Source of the DNA: Candidatus Firestoneibacteriota bacterium
Lineage (GTDB): Bacteria; JACRDZ01
DNA: 15,874 bases
NCBI GenBank assembly: GCA_016212735.1
Contig: JACRDZ010000039.1
Coordinates: 1 to 15,874, forward strand
Direction of reading: 5' to 3'
Shown: one piece after another, positions 1 through 8,279 of the stretch
Layout of the letters: every line of letters starts with the position of its first letter
How positions within the stretch are numbered: position 1 is the stretch's first letter
The notes under the pieces: generated by a model
Databases searched by the model: none
What the model was told of the DNA's origin: nothing
What the model saw: only the letters and a program-made list of their open reading frames with translations
Program-made: the position numbers and the translations under genes

Positions 1-959
1 CTATGGTAACATATGATGAAAAGACAGGTTCGCTGTATTCATCAGATATTTTTGCCGCATTTGACAGAGAATGGAAATTGTATGCTGATGAATCATATAT
101 AGAACTTGCAAGGAGTTTTATTAAAAGTTATGTCTGGGGGAGAGAACCTTTAAAATATGCGTATGATAAGTTTAAAAAACTTAAAATTGATTATATCTTT
201 CCACAGCATGGAGGTATTATAAAAGAAAATGTTGATAAATTTTTAAATATACTTAAAGATACTATTCCCGGCCAATTACTGGAAGAACTTAAAAATAAAC
301 CTTCTTTCGAACAGGAACAAAAACTGTTTGAAACAGGTAAAAATTGGCTGGAAGGATGGTTAAATAATAAAATTAATGCATATACTCTGGATGATCTTTT
401 AAAAATTTCAATTAAACAGGGGCCATCTACAGTTGCTATTCTAATAGATAATCTTATAGTAAAATCAAAAGAACTTGGTATCGCAAATCCGCTTACTTAT
501 GGGCATTTACATAAATGGAAAAATCTTAATACTAGTTATACTGAACAATTGATAAGCTCAATCAGAAAGAGATTTTTAAGCAGACTATATGGAATGTCAT
601 ATTGTAAAGACACTTTTTATGAAGTAATTAAAGAGGGATTGTTATCTTTTAAAACAGATTTAAATATCATGTTTGTTGATATCAGAGGATTTACAAAATG
701 GAGTAAAGATAAAACACCTGGCGAAATTGTTGGTATATTAAATAAGCAGATTGAATCCATATCAAAAATAATACATTCAAATGGAGGATTTGTGAATAAA
801 ATAATAGGGGATGGAATACTTGCATATTTCCCTGAAAACAAATCTTCTCTTTGTAATCTCACTTCTATTGAAAAAATAATAGTAAAAATTAAACCTGAAG
901 ATCCTGAAACAGCAGGATTTAAGTTTAAACCTGATTTAAATATAATGGAGATAAAATGA
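1..959 (+). CDS. Oxygen-binding di-iron (ODP) metallo-beta-lactamase domain fused to a class III nucleotidyl cyclase domain (5' partial)
   Basis: The window cuts off the 5' end; the first ATG (position 3) is internal. Visible residues 1-80 match the second half of a flavodiiron-type MBL fold. MVTYD, then YSSDIFAAF with a candidate metal ligand at Asp15, then FPQHGGI with a candidate ligand at His69, correspond to the bridging Asp and last His of that family. The N-terminal HxExDH motif would lie outside the window. A helical linker (about 80-215) leads into a class III cyclase start: FVDIRGFT with Asp226, and KIIGDGILAYF with Asp270, the two metal-binding aspartates. The cyclase domain then stops about 70 residues in and lacks the half that carries substrate and transition-state residues. 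The stop overlaps the next start (ATGA), implying translational coupling to the porphyrinogen oxidase. Inferred role: a cytoplasmic O2/redox sensor with a degenerate or partial cyclase output. I see no flavodoxin domain. Confidence 0.75.
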   Translation, partial: MVTYDEKTGSLYSSDIFAAFDREWKLYADESYIELARSFIKSYVWGREPLKYAYDKFKKLKIDYIFPQHGGIIKENVDKFLNILKDTIPGQLLEELKNKPSFEQEQKLFETGKNWLEGWLNNKINAYTLDDLLKISIKQGPSTVAILIDNLIVKSKELGIANPLTYGHLHKWKNLNTSYTEQLISSIRKRFLSRLYGMSYCKDTFYEVIKEGLLSFKTDLNIMFVDIRGFTKWSKDKTPGEIVGILNKQIESISKIIHSNGGFVNKIIGDGILAYFPENKSSLCNLTSIEKIIVKIKPEDPETAGFKFKPDLNIMEIK

Positions 960-2389
960 AAAAAATTGTTATTATTGGCGGGGGAATATCCGGACTTTCA
1001 ATTGCATATTTTATTATAAAGCAATTTAAACAGAAAAATAAAAAAGCTGAGATTGTTTTAATAGAAAGAAACAGTCAGTTAGGCGGCAATATTACTACAT
1101 ATTCTAAGGATGGTTTTGTTATTGAAGGAGGCCCTGACTGCTTTATTTCAGAAAAACCCTGGGCAATTCGTTTATGTGAAGAAATAGGTCTGTCTGATGA
1201 ATTTGTTGTTACAAAGGAAGAAAATAAATGTACTTATGTGCTGAATAAAGGTAAGCTTGTTGAATTGCCTGATGGTTTGATGTTAATGATTCCTACTAAA
1301 ATAACTCCTTTTCTTATGACTTCTTTAATCTCATTTCCCGGAAAAATCAGGATGGGAATGGATTTATTTATTCCTAAGAAAAAAAATGACTTCGATGAAT
1401 CATTGGGCAGTTTTGTAAGACGGCGTTTGGGACAGGAAGCATTAGATAAAATTGCAGAACCATTAATTGCAGGGATTCATGCAGGTGATCCTGAAAGTAT
1501 GAGTTTAAGAAATACATTTCCGCGTTTTCTGGATATGGAAAAGAAGTATGGGTCTCTTATTAAAGGAATGCTGGCAGGAATGAAGCAAAAAGCAGAAAGA
1601 ACAAAAGAAGAGAAATCAGAAATAAATAAAAGAACAATGTTTATGAGCTTAAGGGGGGGGTTAATTGTTCTTATAAATAAAATTCAGGAAAAAATACTTC
1701 CAGATACGAGAATTTTATTGAATAAAAGTGTAAATAGTATTAATAAAATTGATTCAGAACAAGGAACACAATATGAAATTAAATTAAGTGATAAAAGTAT
1801 AGAAACAGCAGATATTGTTATAATAACCACACCAGCTTATGAAGCAGGAAAAGCGGTCAGTGTTTTTGATAATGAATTATCTTATACATTGAATAATTTT
1901 CCTTATGTTTCAACTGCTACTGTATCAGTTGGATTTAAGCGTTCAGATATAAAACATGATTTACATGGATTCGGATTTGTTATCCCTAGAAAAGAAAAAA
2001 GAAAAATTATGGCAACAACATGGACATCCCAGAAATTTCCAAATCGTGCAAATGAAGATTATGTTCTTTTAAGAGCTTTTTTAGGCGGGGTTTATAACCA
2101 GGATGTTCTTATAGAAACTGATGCAAAAGTGCTTGAAATAGTTCTTAATGAGTGGCGGTCAATTATGAATATAGAGGCAGAGCCTGTATTGCACAAAATT
2201 TTTCGCTGGAACAGAGCCATGCCTCAATATGTTTTAGGACATGAGAACACAGTTAAGAAAATAGAGGGTCTGGCATCTCAGCATAAAGGTCTCATAATTG
2301 CAGGCAATTTTCTCAAAGGAGTAGGAATTAGTGACTGCATACTTAATGCAGAAAATACTGCAAATAATATTGTTGATACATTAATTTAA
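956..2389 (+). CDS. hemG: Protoporphyrinogen/coproporphyrinogen oxidase, FAD-dependent (HemG/HemY type)
   Basis: Flavoenzyme of late haem synthesis that oxidises a porphyrinogen to the porphyrin using FAD. The N-terminus is a Rossmann dinucleotide-binding motif (G8-G-G10-I-S-G13) with an acidic strand end (VLIERN, Glu37). It is followed by QLGGN and VIEGGPDCFIS (about 51-65), typical of the amine-oxidase/HemY superfamily. The central MSLRGGL stretch and the C-terminal IIAGNFLKGVGISDCI, the second FAD-contact motif, are also family hallmarks. At 477 residues it is full length. The start follows a GGAG ribosome site inside the end of the upstream gene and overlaps its stop by 4 bp, so the two are probably co-translated. 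Whether the substrate is protoporphyrinogen IX or coproporphyrinogen III cannot be told from sequence by eye. An 8-G run (1653-1660) inside the gene is unusual for this AT-rich DNA. The stop codon lies inside a 29-bp repeat. Confidence 0.9.
   Translation: MKKIVIIGGGISGLSIAYFIIKQFKQKNKKAEIVLIERNSQLGGNITTYSKDGFVIEGGPDCFISEKPWAIRLCEEIGLSDEFVVTKEENKCTYVLNKGKLVELPDGLMLMIPTKITPFLMTSLISFPGKIRMGMDLFIPKKKNDFDESLGSFVRRRLGQEALDKIAEPLIAGIHAGDPESMSLRNTFPRFLDMEKKYGSLIKGMLAGMKQKAERTKEEKSEINKRTMFMSLRGGLIVLINKIQEKILPDTRILLNKSVNSINKIDSEQGTQYEIKLSDKSIETADIVIITTPAYEAGKAVSVFDNELSYTLNNFPYVSTATVSVGFKRSDIKHDLHGFGFVIPRKEKRKIMATTWTSQKFPNRANEDYVLLRAFLGGVYNQDVLIETDAKVLEIVLNEWRSIMNIEAEPVLHKIFRWNRAMPQYVLGHENTVKKIEGLASQHKGLIIAGNFLKGVGISDCILNAENTANNIVDTLI
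1653..1660 (+). repeat. Eight-G homopolymer inside the porphyrinogen oxidase gene
   Basis: Eight consecutive G bases encode part of the SLRGGL motif. The reading frame is intact here. A one-base slip would destroy the FAD enzyme, so this is a possible slippage site or sequencing trouble spot. Confidence 0.5.
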
Positions 2390-2530
2390 AGTACAGGAAA
2401 TTCAAAGTTCATAACTTAGCTCGATGAATCGAGCAACTACATTGAAATTTTTGTAGTTGCCTGATACTCAATTAATAATGTTGAGTACAAGCTTATCAGG
2501 CTTAATTTAATGTATAGGAATTTCAAAGTT
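2381..2530. repeat. 29-bp direct repeats bracketing a three-hairpin segment
   Basis: Copy 1 (2381-2409) and copy 2 (2502-2530) match at 26 of 29 positions, with starts exactly 121 bp apart. Copy 1 contains the stop codon of the porphyrinogen oxidase gene. The 92 bp between them hold three adjacent perfect inverted repeats. The first is GCTCGAT/ATCGAGC (2419-2425 with 2428-2434). The second is GCAACTAC/GTAGTTGC (2433-2440 with 2453-2460). The third is GCCTGATA/TATCAGGC (2459-2466 with 2494-2501), with TACTCAA/TTGAGTA nested inside it (2465-2471 with 2481-2487). The arms nearly abut, so the whole segment could fold as a multi-branched structure. It may be a small non-autonomous mobile or extragenic repeat whose flanks are a duplication, or a structured 3' end. 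No transposase is nearby. Confidence 0.6.
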
Positions 2531-2534
2531 ATTG

Positions 2535-2585
2535 GTTTTAAGTAGTAAGTTATAAGTTTAAAACTAAAAACTTAAGACTTAAAAC
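2535..2585. terminator. AT-rich nested inverted repeat between convergent genes (possible bidirectional terminator)
   Basis: The outer arms GTTTTAAGT (2535-2543) and ACTTAAAAC (2577-2585) are perfect complements. The inner arms TAAGTTT (2553-2559) and AAACTTA (2568-2574) are too. The element sits between the convergent porphyrinogen oxidase and DNA glycosylase genes, where termination on both strands is expected. The stems have almost no G:C pairs, so they are weak as classical intrinsic terminators. Confidence 0.35.
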
Positions 2586-2589
2586 TAAT

Positions 2590-3483
2590 TTAATATCCTT
2601 TATTCTGGTATGCAAAAAGCAGGTAGAAAGCTGCAATTCCTTTGTGTTTTCCCCATGTTTCACTTAATTGAATCAAATCAGTTTCTTTGACTTGATTATC
2701 ATTAAAATAGTAATGACAAATAGCTTTTTTAACGCCTGCATCGCTTAATAAAGAGACTTCAGAACGGTTTAATCCTCTGAATAATACGTATTCGGAAGAC
2801 CATCTTCCGAAACCGCGCAGATTTGTTAAATATTTTATGCATTTTTCTGTATCTTTTTGTTTTAGCTCTTCATTATTTATTTTTAACTCTTGAAATTTTT
2901 TGGCTATTTCTATCATATATTCCGCCTTTTTTTTGCTGAATCCCATTGAATGAATATCATTTATGCTTAATCTTGATATTTTATCTGAGTTCGGGAATGT
3001 ATAATAGTATTTATTATTATATAATATTTTATCACCGAATTTATGAATTAAGCGGGAGCGGATAGATATTGCAACTGATATATTAAGCTGTTGTTCTGTT
3101 ACAGCGATAATCATAGCCTCAAATAAAGAAGGTGAGACAGGCGGTTTTAATCCGTTAAGTTTTGAAATTAAGTTTGAAAGTATAGAATCTTTTTTAGATT
3201 CATTATAGAATTCTTTTAAATTATATAAAGTATTTGTTAGTTTTTGAATTTGTTTAGACAGTTGTTTTATTTGTTCTTTATCAGGTCTTGTATTAAGAAA
3301 AGATACTTCAAGGTATTTAGATTTTTGTTTTATACAGCATAAAAAAGAATTGTTGTTATAAGATATAGCTCTTATTAAAACATTATTTTCTATAAAGTGT
3401 ATACTGTCGCCATAATTTATACCAAAGCCTTTAAAACTTAAAAGTAAATTATATGGAGAAATATACGGAATTTTTATTTTCAT
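2590..3483 (-). CDS. DNA-3-methyladenine glycosylase, AlkA-like (HhH-GPD superfamily)
   Basis: Base-excision repair enzyme expected to remove alkylated purines from DNA. The HhH-GPD fold spans about residues 115-290. Evidence is TEQQLNISVA (about 129-138, the AlkA-type helix), the helix-hairpin-helix LRGFGRWSSEYVLFRG (222-237) and SLLSDAGVKKA (244-254), where Asp248 is the likely catalytic aspartate. The N-terminal 110 residues resemble the variable AlkA N-terminal domain. There is no C-terminal four-cysteine cluster, which argues against Nth/MutY. The length of 297 fits AlkA/OGG-like proteins. Its start overlaps the upstream U32 gene by 4 bp (ATGA on the minus strand), so it is the last gene of a three-gene operon. 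The exact substrate is not predictable; an OGG-like 8-oxoguanine glycosylase is the alternative. Confidence 0.8.
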   Translation of the reverse strand: MKIKIPYISPYNLLLSFKGFGINYGDSIHFIENNVLIRAISYNNNSFLCCIKQKSKYLEVSFLNTRPDKEQIKQLSKQIQKLTNTLYNLKEFYNESKKDSILSNLISKLNGLKPPVSPSLFEAMIIAVTEQQLNISVAISIRSRLIHKFGDKILYNNKYYYTFPNSDKISRLSINDIHSMGFSKKKAEYMIEIAKKFQELKINNEELKQKDTEKCIKYLTNLRGFGRWSSEYVLFRGLNRSEVSLLSDAGVKKAICHYYFNDNQVKETDLIQLSETWGKHKGIAAFYLLFAYQNKGY

Positions 3484-4547
3484 ACAGCCAGGTTATCCAG
3501 AATTTGTCTATATTTTTTATTAACTCTTTTTACCTCATCGGAATTAATAACCAGAGCTTTTAAAGCGATAGTACTGCAATATCTGCATTTGATACACTGT
3601 ATATATCTGCAGTCCTTATTTTTAAATCCATTTAAAAAATTTCCAAAATATTTATTTTTTATTTCTATATTAACTTTTGGAAGATTTTGAGCTATAGGAA
3701 AACTTAATAGTTCTGCGATATTATCCGGACTTTTCCGTAACGCATAAGATTCAACTGTTTTAGCAATCCAGTCTGTACTTTTAGTTCGTCCTGATATTTT
3801 AAAATGTTTTATCCCAATTTTTTCATAATATGTAAGATCTTCAGGTCGTATCCATGCAGATTTAATTATTTCTTCAGGATGATTAATGCGTATGCTTTCA
3901 CATGAAACAGTTGGATATAGATCTGAGATATCTTTTGTAGACCCGCGATCATATTGCGAAGAATGAGAATTTATGTTCTGATGATAAAGCCTGAAAGGGC
4001 AGTATAGAAGACAGATATTATTGACAACCAGCTGAAGGTCAACATGTATTGCCTTGCTAATTGTATCTAAAAATTTAAGATTTCTATTTTGAGATTGATC
4101 TATTACTATCTCTTTAACACCAAGATTTTTATAAAATAAAGCTTTTTGTATAGAATCTATATTTAAAAAAACAGAAGCAACAATGTTTAATTCTGGAAAA
4201 TTTTTTTTAATCAGTTCCATTAAGTATGGAATGCTAACAGTAACATATTCCACTCTGTTTTTTATTATCCATTCTATTTCTCGAAGGATTGTCTCCTGAT
4301 ATGATTTTATAAATTCCCTGTTTCCCATACATGTAGTATTTAAAACATAATTGAACTTTATTCCAGCATCATGAATTTTGCGGATATGAAGTGAAGCCTG
4401 TTTTTTTGTTACTTCAGGTAAAGCTGCAGCAGGTCTCCCCCCTCCAAATGCATCGCGTTTAAACTTTGCATAAATCAATGCTATAGGAAATTTTTTCAAT
4501 TTTTCAATAAGCCTGTCATCCCAGTTAGTAGGTACAACCAGTTGCAT
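3480..4547 (-). CDS. Peptidase U32 family protein (UbiU/YhbU-like), probable Fe-S protein
   Basis: Full-length U32-family protein of 355 residues. Family-like features are the N-terminal barrel start (IALIYAKF), GGGRPAAALPEV (35-46), CLLYCPFRLYH (179-189), the WIRPEDL motif (232-238) and HFKISGRTK (248-256). Known members such as UbiU/UbiV and TrhP/RlhA act in O2-independent hydroxylation or RNA modification rather than proteolysis, and UbiU/UbiV carry a 4Fe-4S cluster on conserved cysteines. Here Cys179, Cys183 and Cys216 fall in the corresponding region. A second group lies near the C-terminus at Cys313, 318, 321 and 324 (CX4CX2CX2C). The gene starts 2 bp after the big surface-protein gene, whose last codons supply a ribosome site (AAAAAAGGAT), and overlaps the glycosylase gene. 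Its substrate is unknown; the neighbours give no clear pathway. Confidence 0.8.
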   Translation of the reverse strand: MQLVVPTNWDDRLIEKLKKFPIALIYAKFKRDAFGGGRPAAALPEVTKKQASLHIRKIHDAGIKFNYVLNTTCMGNREFIKSYQETILREIEWIIKNRVEYVTVSIPYLMELIKKNFPELNIVASVFLNIDSIQKALFYKNLGVKEIVIDQSQNRNLKFLDTISKAIHVDLQLVVNNICLLYCPFRLYHQNINSHSSQYDRGSTKDISDLYPTVSCESIRINHPEEIIKSAWIRPEDLTYYEKIGIKHFKISGRTKSTDWIAKTVESYALRKSPDNIAELLSFPIAQNLPKVNIEIKNKYFGNFLNGFKNKDCRYIQCIKCRYCSTIALKALVINSDEVKRVNKKYRQILDNLAV

Positions 4548-4549
4548 AA

Positions 4550-7500
4550 TTATTTATCCTTTTTTAGGAAGTTAATTATTTGCGGCGAGTATTTATAGTA
4601 TATATTAATAATATTTCCAGTAATATGATTGGGGATAAAATATTTATCCCTGAAATTGTTTAATAAATTTTTATTATTTGATGATATATTAAATGTACCA
4701 GATATAAAACATCCTTTTTTACTGCTTGTAGTCGTACCAGTACTCCCGCCAGTTCCTGTAGTATCCGTATTTTTATTGTAAGTTATACCAGTCAACAGAA
4801 TAGTTATGACAGGATTTTTTGGATCATTAGATGCAACATATAAAATTGCACTTTTGATACCTTTAGATAATGGTGAAAATAAAATATCAAAAGATGCACT
4901 TCCTGACCATGAAATAGTTCTATCTGAACAATTATCATTTTGTATTCTGAACTCATCTGCATTTGGACCTGCTAGTTCTATTTTGCCTATTATAAGGTCA
5001 TTATCACCACTATTTAAAACTATAATTGTTTCTGGAGAAGATATAGTATTAATCATAACATTTTCAAAAACAACTGATTGTTTTGATATAGATATGATCG
5101 GTTTTGAAGGAGGATTACTCCCCTGTCCATTTAATGATATTATTATATCAGGATTTTTCAGGTCGTTTGACGGAATTATCAATGACGCAATTTTCGTACC
5201 TTGAGAATTTGGAGTAAATATAAGTTCAAATGTCTTTTCTAATGATGGTTCTATTATTGCATCTGAGCAATTATCGTTTTGTATACTGAACTCACTTTTA
5301 TTAAAACCAAATATTTCAATTGTACCCAGTTTAAGTGAAGCATTACCTATGTTTGTGACAGTAACGGTTTTAGGAGAAGATGAATTTTGTATAATCGTAG
5401 TGTCGAAGTATATTGTTTCATCAGATAAAGATATTACAGGTATCGGATTCCCTGTTCCATTTAAAGATACAGTTATATTTGAGAAGTTAGGATCATTAGA
5501 TGGAATATTTAAAATAGCATTTCTTGTACCCGGTTGTTTTGGTTTGAAAATAATCTCTATCGATCCATTTAATAATGATGCAATAATATTGTTAGAACAT
5601 GTATCACTTATAATAATAAAATCTTCTATATTCGAACCTGTAATACTGATATTTCCTATTGCAAGTGAAGCATTACCTATGTTTGTGATTGTAACTATTT
5701 TAGGAATTGTTGAATCACCGACATTTAAATCGCCAAAAGAAAGTGTTTGTGTTGATAAGGATATAATAGGTTTAGGAATAATTATACCACCTTGTCCGTT
5801 TATAGAAATTATTGCATTTGGTGTGTTCGGATCATTTGATGGAATTATCAAAATTGCTTTCTTTAACCCTTCTGTTTTTGGTGTAAAAACTATATTAAGT
5901 GCAGCAGTTGACGACGGAGTAATTGTCTTGTTTGAACAGTTATCATTTTTTATAAAGAATTCATTGGCATTTTGCCCTGCTAATATAATTGTATTTATTT
6001 TAAGATCAGATGTCCCTGTATTGGTAACTATAAGCGTAGTTGGAGAAGATGACTCCCCTATAATTATATTACCAAAATCTATGGATTGTGCTTCCAATGA
6101 TATAGCAGGGATTGGATTCCCTGATCCGCTTAAGTTAATAGTTTTTGAAGGAGTATAAGGATCATTGGACGGGATGTTTATATATGCATTTTTTGCTCCT
6201 CCTTGTTTTGGTGTAAAAATGATTTCAAAGGAAGCATTTGTGTTTTTTAATATTGTTTTACCTGAACAATTATCGTTTTGTATGCTGAACTCACCTGCAT
6301 TAGGCCCTGCAATGGTTATTGTTTCTAAATTAAGATTTACTTCTCCAATATTTGTAATAGTAACTTTATTTGGAGAAGATGTACTTCCGATATTTATAGT
6401 ACCAAAAGATATTGATTGCAGAGACACAAGTATTTCAGGAATTGGATTTCCTTCTCCTGTTAATAATATTGCTGCAGTTGGTGTAATTGGGTCATTTGTC
6501 GGAATGGATAATGTTGCATTTTTTGTCCCTGCCTGAGTCGGAGAAAATTTTACATCAAATGTATTGCTTAATGCCGATGCCAGAGTACTGTTTGAACAAT
6601 TATCAGCTTGTATACTAAATTCACCTGCATTTGGGCCGGTTATTATTAATTTATCTATTATAAGGTCAGCTCCGCCATTATTTTGAATCTTAATCTTAGG
6701 AAAAGTTGATGAATTATTTATATTTACTTTACCGAAATTAATTGATTGTGTGGATACAGATATTACAGGGATGGGATCTCCCGATCCGCTTAAATTTACT
6801 GTTTTTGTTGGACTATTAGGATCATTGGACACAACATATAACGTTGCATTTTTGGTACCTATTGATTTAGGTGAAAATACAACATCAAGTGTAGCACTTG
6901 CTGCCGGTATTATAGTGCTATCTGAACAGTTATCATTTTGTATAACAAATTCACTTGCATTAGGACCAGATAAACCGACTTTTTCTATAAAAAGGTTATT
7001 CCCTCCATTGTTCATAATAGTAAATATATTTGGAGAAGAAGAGCTTTGAATATTAACTGCTCCAAAGTTTTTTGAAGCAGGAGAAATAGATATAATTGGA
7101 ATAGATTCTGGTATATAAAAATTACCAAAAGCAACAGGTCCGTTTCCAACTGCTATTGATGTTGTTGAATAAGACGGTATTTCTATTACTGTTACATTAT
7201 TACTGTAATAATTTGCCACATAAAGTTTAGTATTAAGAGAATTTAATGAAATGCCAGAAGGTGAAATACCAACAGGAATATCGCCGATTACATTATTTGT
7301 TGCAGAATCTATAATTTTAACATTACCTGTACCTGTATTTGTTACATAAATTCTATTACCTGCAGAATTTACTGCAACGCCTATTGGATATGCACCTGCT
7401 CCCATATAAGTATTTGCAATAAGAGAATTGCTTTCTGTATCTATAACAGATAAATTATCACTTGAGGTAGTTGCAGTATAAACTCTTGTTCCTGAAGGAT

Positions 7501-8077
7501 TTATTGCTATGCCATAAGGAGTAAGTGAAACAGGTATAGTATTAGTTACATTTAGATTTATAGTATCTATTACAGAGACACTATTGCTCAGGCTATTTGT
7601 AACATAAACTTTTGTCCCTTGAGAATTAATTGTTATTCCATAAGGAGCATCCCCAACAGGTATGGCAGCAATGGCAGAATTGATTGCAGTGCTTATTATA
7701 GATACATTGTCAGTTCCGCTGTTTGCCACATAAACTAATGTACCTGAAGGATTTACTACTATACCATAAGGAGAAGTTCCAACAGGGATTGTTGCAATTA
7801 CACTTTTTGTTGAAGTGTTTATTACAGATACATTATTACTTGCTGTATTTGTTATATATACTCTTGTACCTGTAGCATTGACTGATATACCATACGGATT
7901 TGTTCCAACAGTTATAGTTTTTACTACAGTATCTGTAGTATTATCTATAACAGAGACAGTTCCGCTTGTTTTATTTGTTATATATGAAAAAGAATCTGCA
8001 TGTATATTACTGTTAAAAATTATTAAGGACAGAATAATTGTTAAATATAAAAGTATTTTATTAAAAGGTTTAAACAT
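4550..8077 (-). CDS. Secreted YVTN beta-propeller / choice-of-anchor D (ASH) repeat protein with a degenerate CFI-box C-terminus
   Basis: Large exported protein of 1175 residues. A signal peptide (about 1-27, hydrophobic LLYLTIILSLIIF, cleavage near IHA-DS) is followed by a seven-bladed YVTN propeller (29-323). The blades carry PYGI-type motifs near residues 61, 103, 145, 187, 230, 272 and 314, a 42-residue period. Then come seven choice-of-anchor D/ASH (immunoglobulin-like) repeats of about 110 residues (326-1099). Each has a FG...SSSP start, a NDNCS core and a SNDP...L.G.G end. A Gly/Thr/Ser linker (1100-1119) leads to KKGCFISGTF...FRDKYF...YYKYSPQIINFLKK (1120-1175). This resembles the CFI-box C-terminal sorting-like domain but is degenerate (CFISGTF in place of CFIATAAYG) and lacks a trailing membrane helix. 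It is the first gene of the minus-strand operon, with a GGGGAAG ribosome site just upstream. Likely a cell-surface or secreted binding/structural protein; the ligand is unknown. Confidence 0.88.
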   Translation of the reverse strand: MFKPFNKILLYLTIILSLIIFNSNIHADSFSYITNKTSGTVSVIDNTTDTVVKTITVGTNPYGISVNATGTRVYITNTASNNVSVINTSTKSVIATIPVGTSPYGIVVNPSGTLVYVANSGTDNVSIISTAINSAIAAIPVGDAPYGITINSQGTKVYVTNSLSNSVSVIDTINLNVTNTIPVSLTPYGIAINPSGTRVYTATTSSDNLSVIDTESNSLIANTYMGAGAYPIGVAVNSAGNRIYVTNTGTGNVKIIDSATNNVIGDIPVGISPSGISLNSLNTKLYVANYYSNNVTVIEIPSYSTTSIAVGNGPVAFGNFYIPESIPIISISPASKNFGAVNIQSSSSPNIFTIMNNGGNNLFIEKVGLSGPNASEFVIQNDNCSDSTIIPAASATLDVVFSPKSIGTKNATLYVVSNDPNSPTKTVNLSGSGDPIPVISVSTQSINFGKVNINNSSTFPKIKIQNNGGADLIIDKLIITGPNAGEFSIQADNCSNSTLASALSNTFDVKFSPTQAGTKNATLSIPTNDPITPTAAILLTGEGNPIPEILVSLQSISFGTINIGSTSSPNKVTITNIGEVNLNLETITIAGPNAGEFSIQNDNCSGKTILKNTNASFEIIFTPKQGGAKNAYINIPSNDPYTPSKTINLSGSGNPIPAISLEAQSIDFGNIIIGESSSPTTLIVTNTGTSDLKINTIILAGQNANEFFIKNDNCSNKTITPSSTAALNIVFTPKTEGLKKAILIIPSNDPNTPNAIISINGQGGIIIPKPIISLSTQTLSFGDLNVGDSTIPKIVTITNIGNASLAIGNISITGSNIEDFIIISDTCSNNIIASLLNGSIEIIFKPKQPGTRNAILNIPSNDPNFSNITVSLNGTGNPIPVISLSDETIYFDTTIIQNSSSPKTVTVTNIGNASLKLGTIEIFGFNKSEFSIQNDNCSDAIIEPSLEKTFELIFTPNSQGTKIASLIIPSNDLKNPDIIISLNGQGSNPPSKPIISISKQSVVFENVMINTISSPETIIVLNSGDNDLIIGKIELAGPNADEFRIQNDNCSDRTISWSGSASFDILFSPLSKGIKSAILYVASNDPKNPVITILLTGITYNKNTDTTGTGGSTGTTTSSKKGCFISGTFNISSNNKNLLNNFRDKYFIPNHITGNIINIYYKYSPQIINFLKKDK
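4781..7102 (-). repeat. Seven ~110-residue (~330-bp) choice-of-anchor D repeats in the coding sequence
   Basis: Tandem repeats encoding residues 326-1099. DNA similarity is strongest around the NDNCS core, so in-frame recombination or slippage could change copy number. Open frames on the opposite strand here are shadows of the repeats. Confidence 0.75.
7109..7993 (-). repeat. Seven 42-residue (126-bp) YVTN propeller repeats in the coding sequence
   Basis: Codes for residues 29-323 of the surface protein. The spacing is 42 residues except for one 43-residue step (blade 4 to 5), and the last blade is the most divergent. The number seven matches a closed propeller. Confidence 0.75.
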
Positions 8078-8132
8078 AATTCTTCCCCCATTGGTATTAT
8101 TTGCATATTTGAATACAAATTATTATAAATAT

Positions 8133-8160
8133 ATGTTATACCATAGCAATATTTTGTCAA
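8133..8160 (-). promoter_or_regulatory. Putative sigma70-type promoter for the minus-strand operon
   Basis: On the minus strand a perfect TTGACA (-35) lies at 8155-8160. A weaker -10, TAACAT (8133-8138), follows after 16 bp; an overlapping TATAAC at 8135-8140 would leave only 14 bp. It sits about 55 bp upstream of the surface-protein start. The -35 is convincing; the -10 is weak. Confidence 0.45.
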
Positions 8161-8279
8161 GATGTTTTTAGCCATTTCAGCCCCAAAGATGTTTGTGAAA
8201 ATAATATACGAAAATAAAAAATTCGATCGACCTCTGGCGGTAAAAGGCATTGACACTAAATATATTATTAAATTGAGCA

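Noticed and set aside
2381..2530. Direct repeats as a CRISPR array or integron attC site
   Set aside because: Only two repeats 121 bp apart, no cas or integrase gene, and the hairpins do not show the attC core consensus.
4806..7049. Several long open frames on the plus strand opposite the ASH repeats
   Set aside because: They recur with the repeat period, have no ribosome sites and are the antisense shadow of a clearly real repeat protein.
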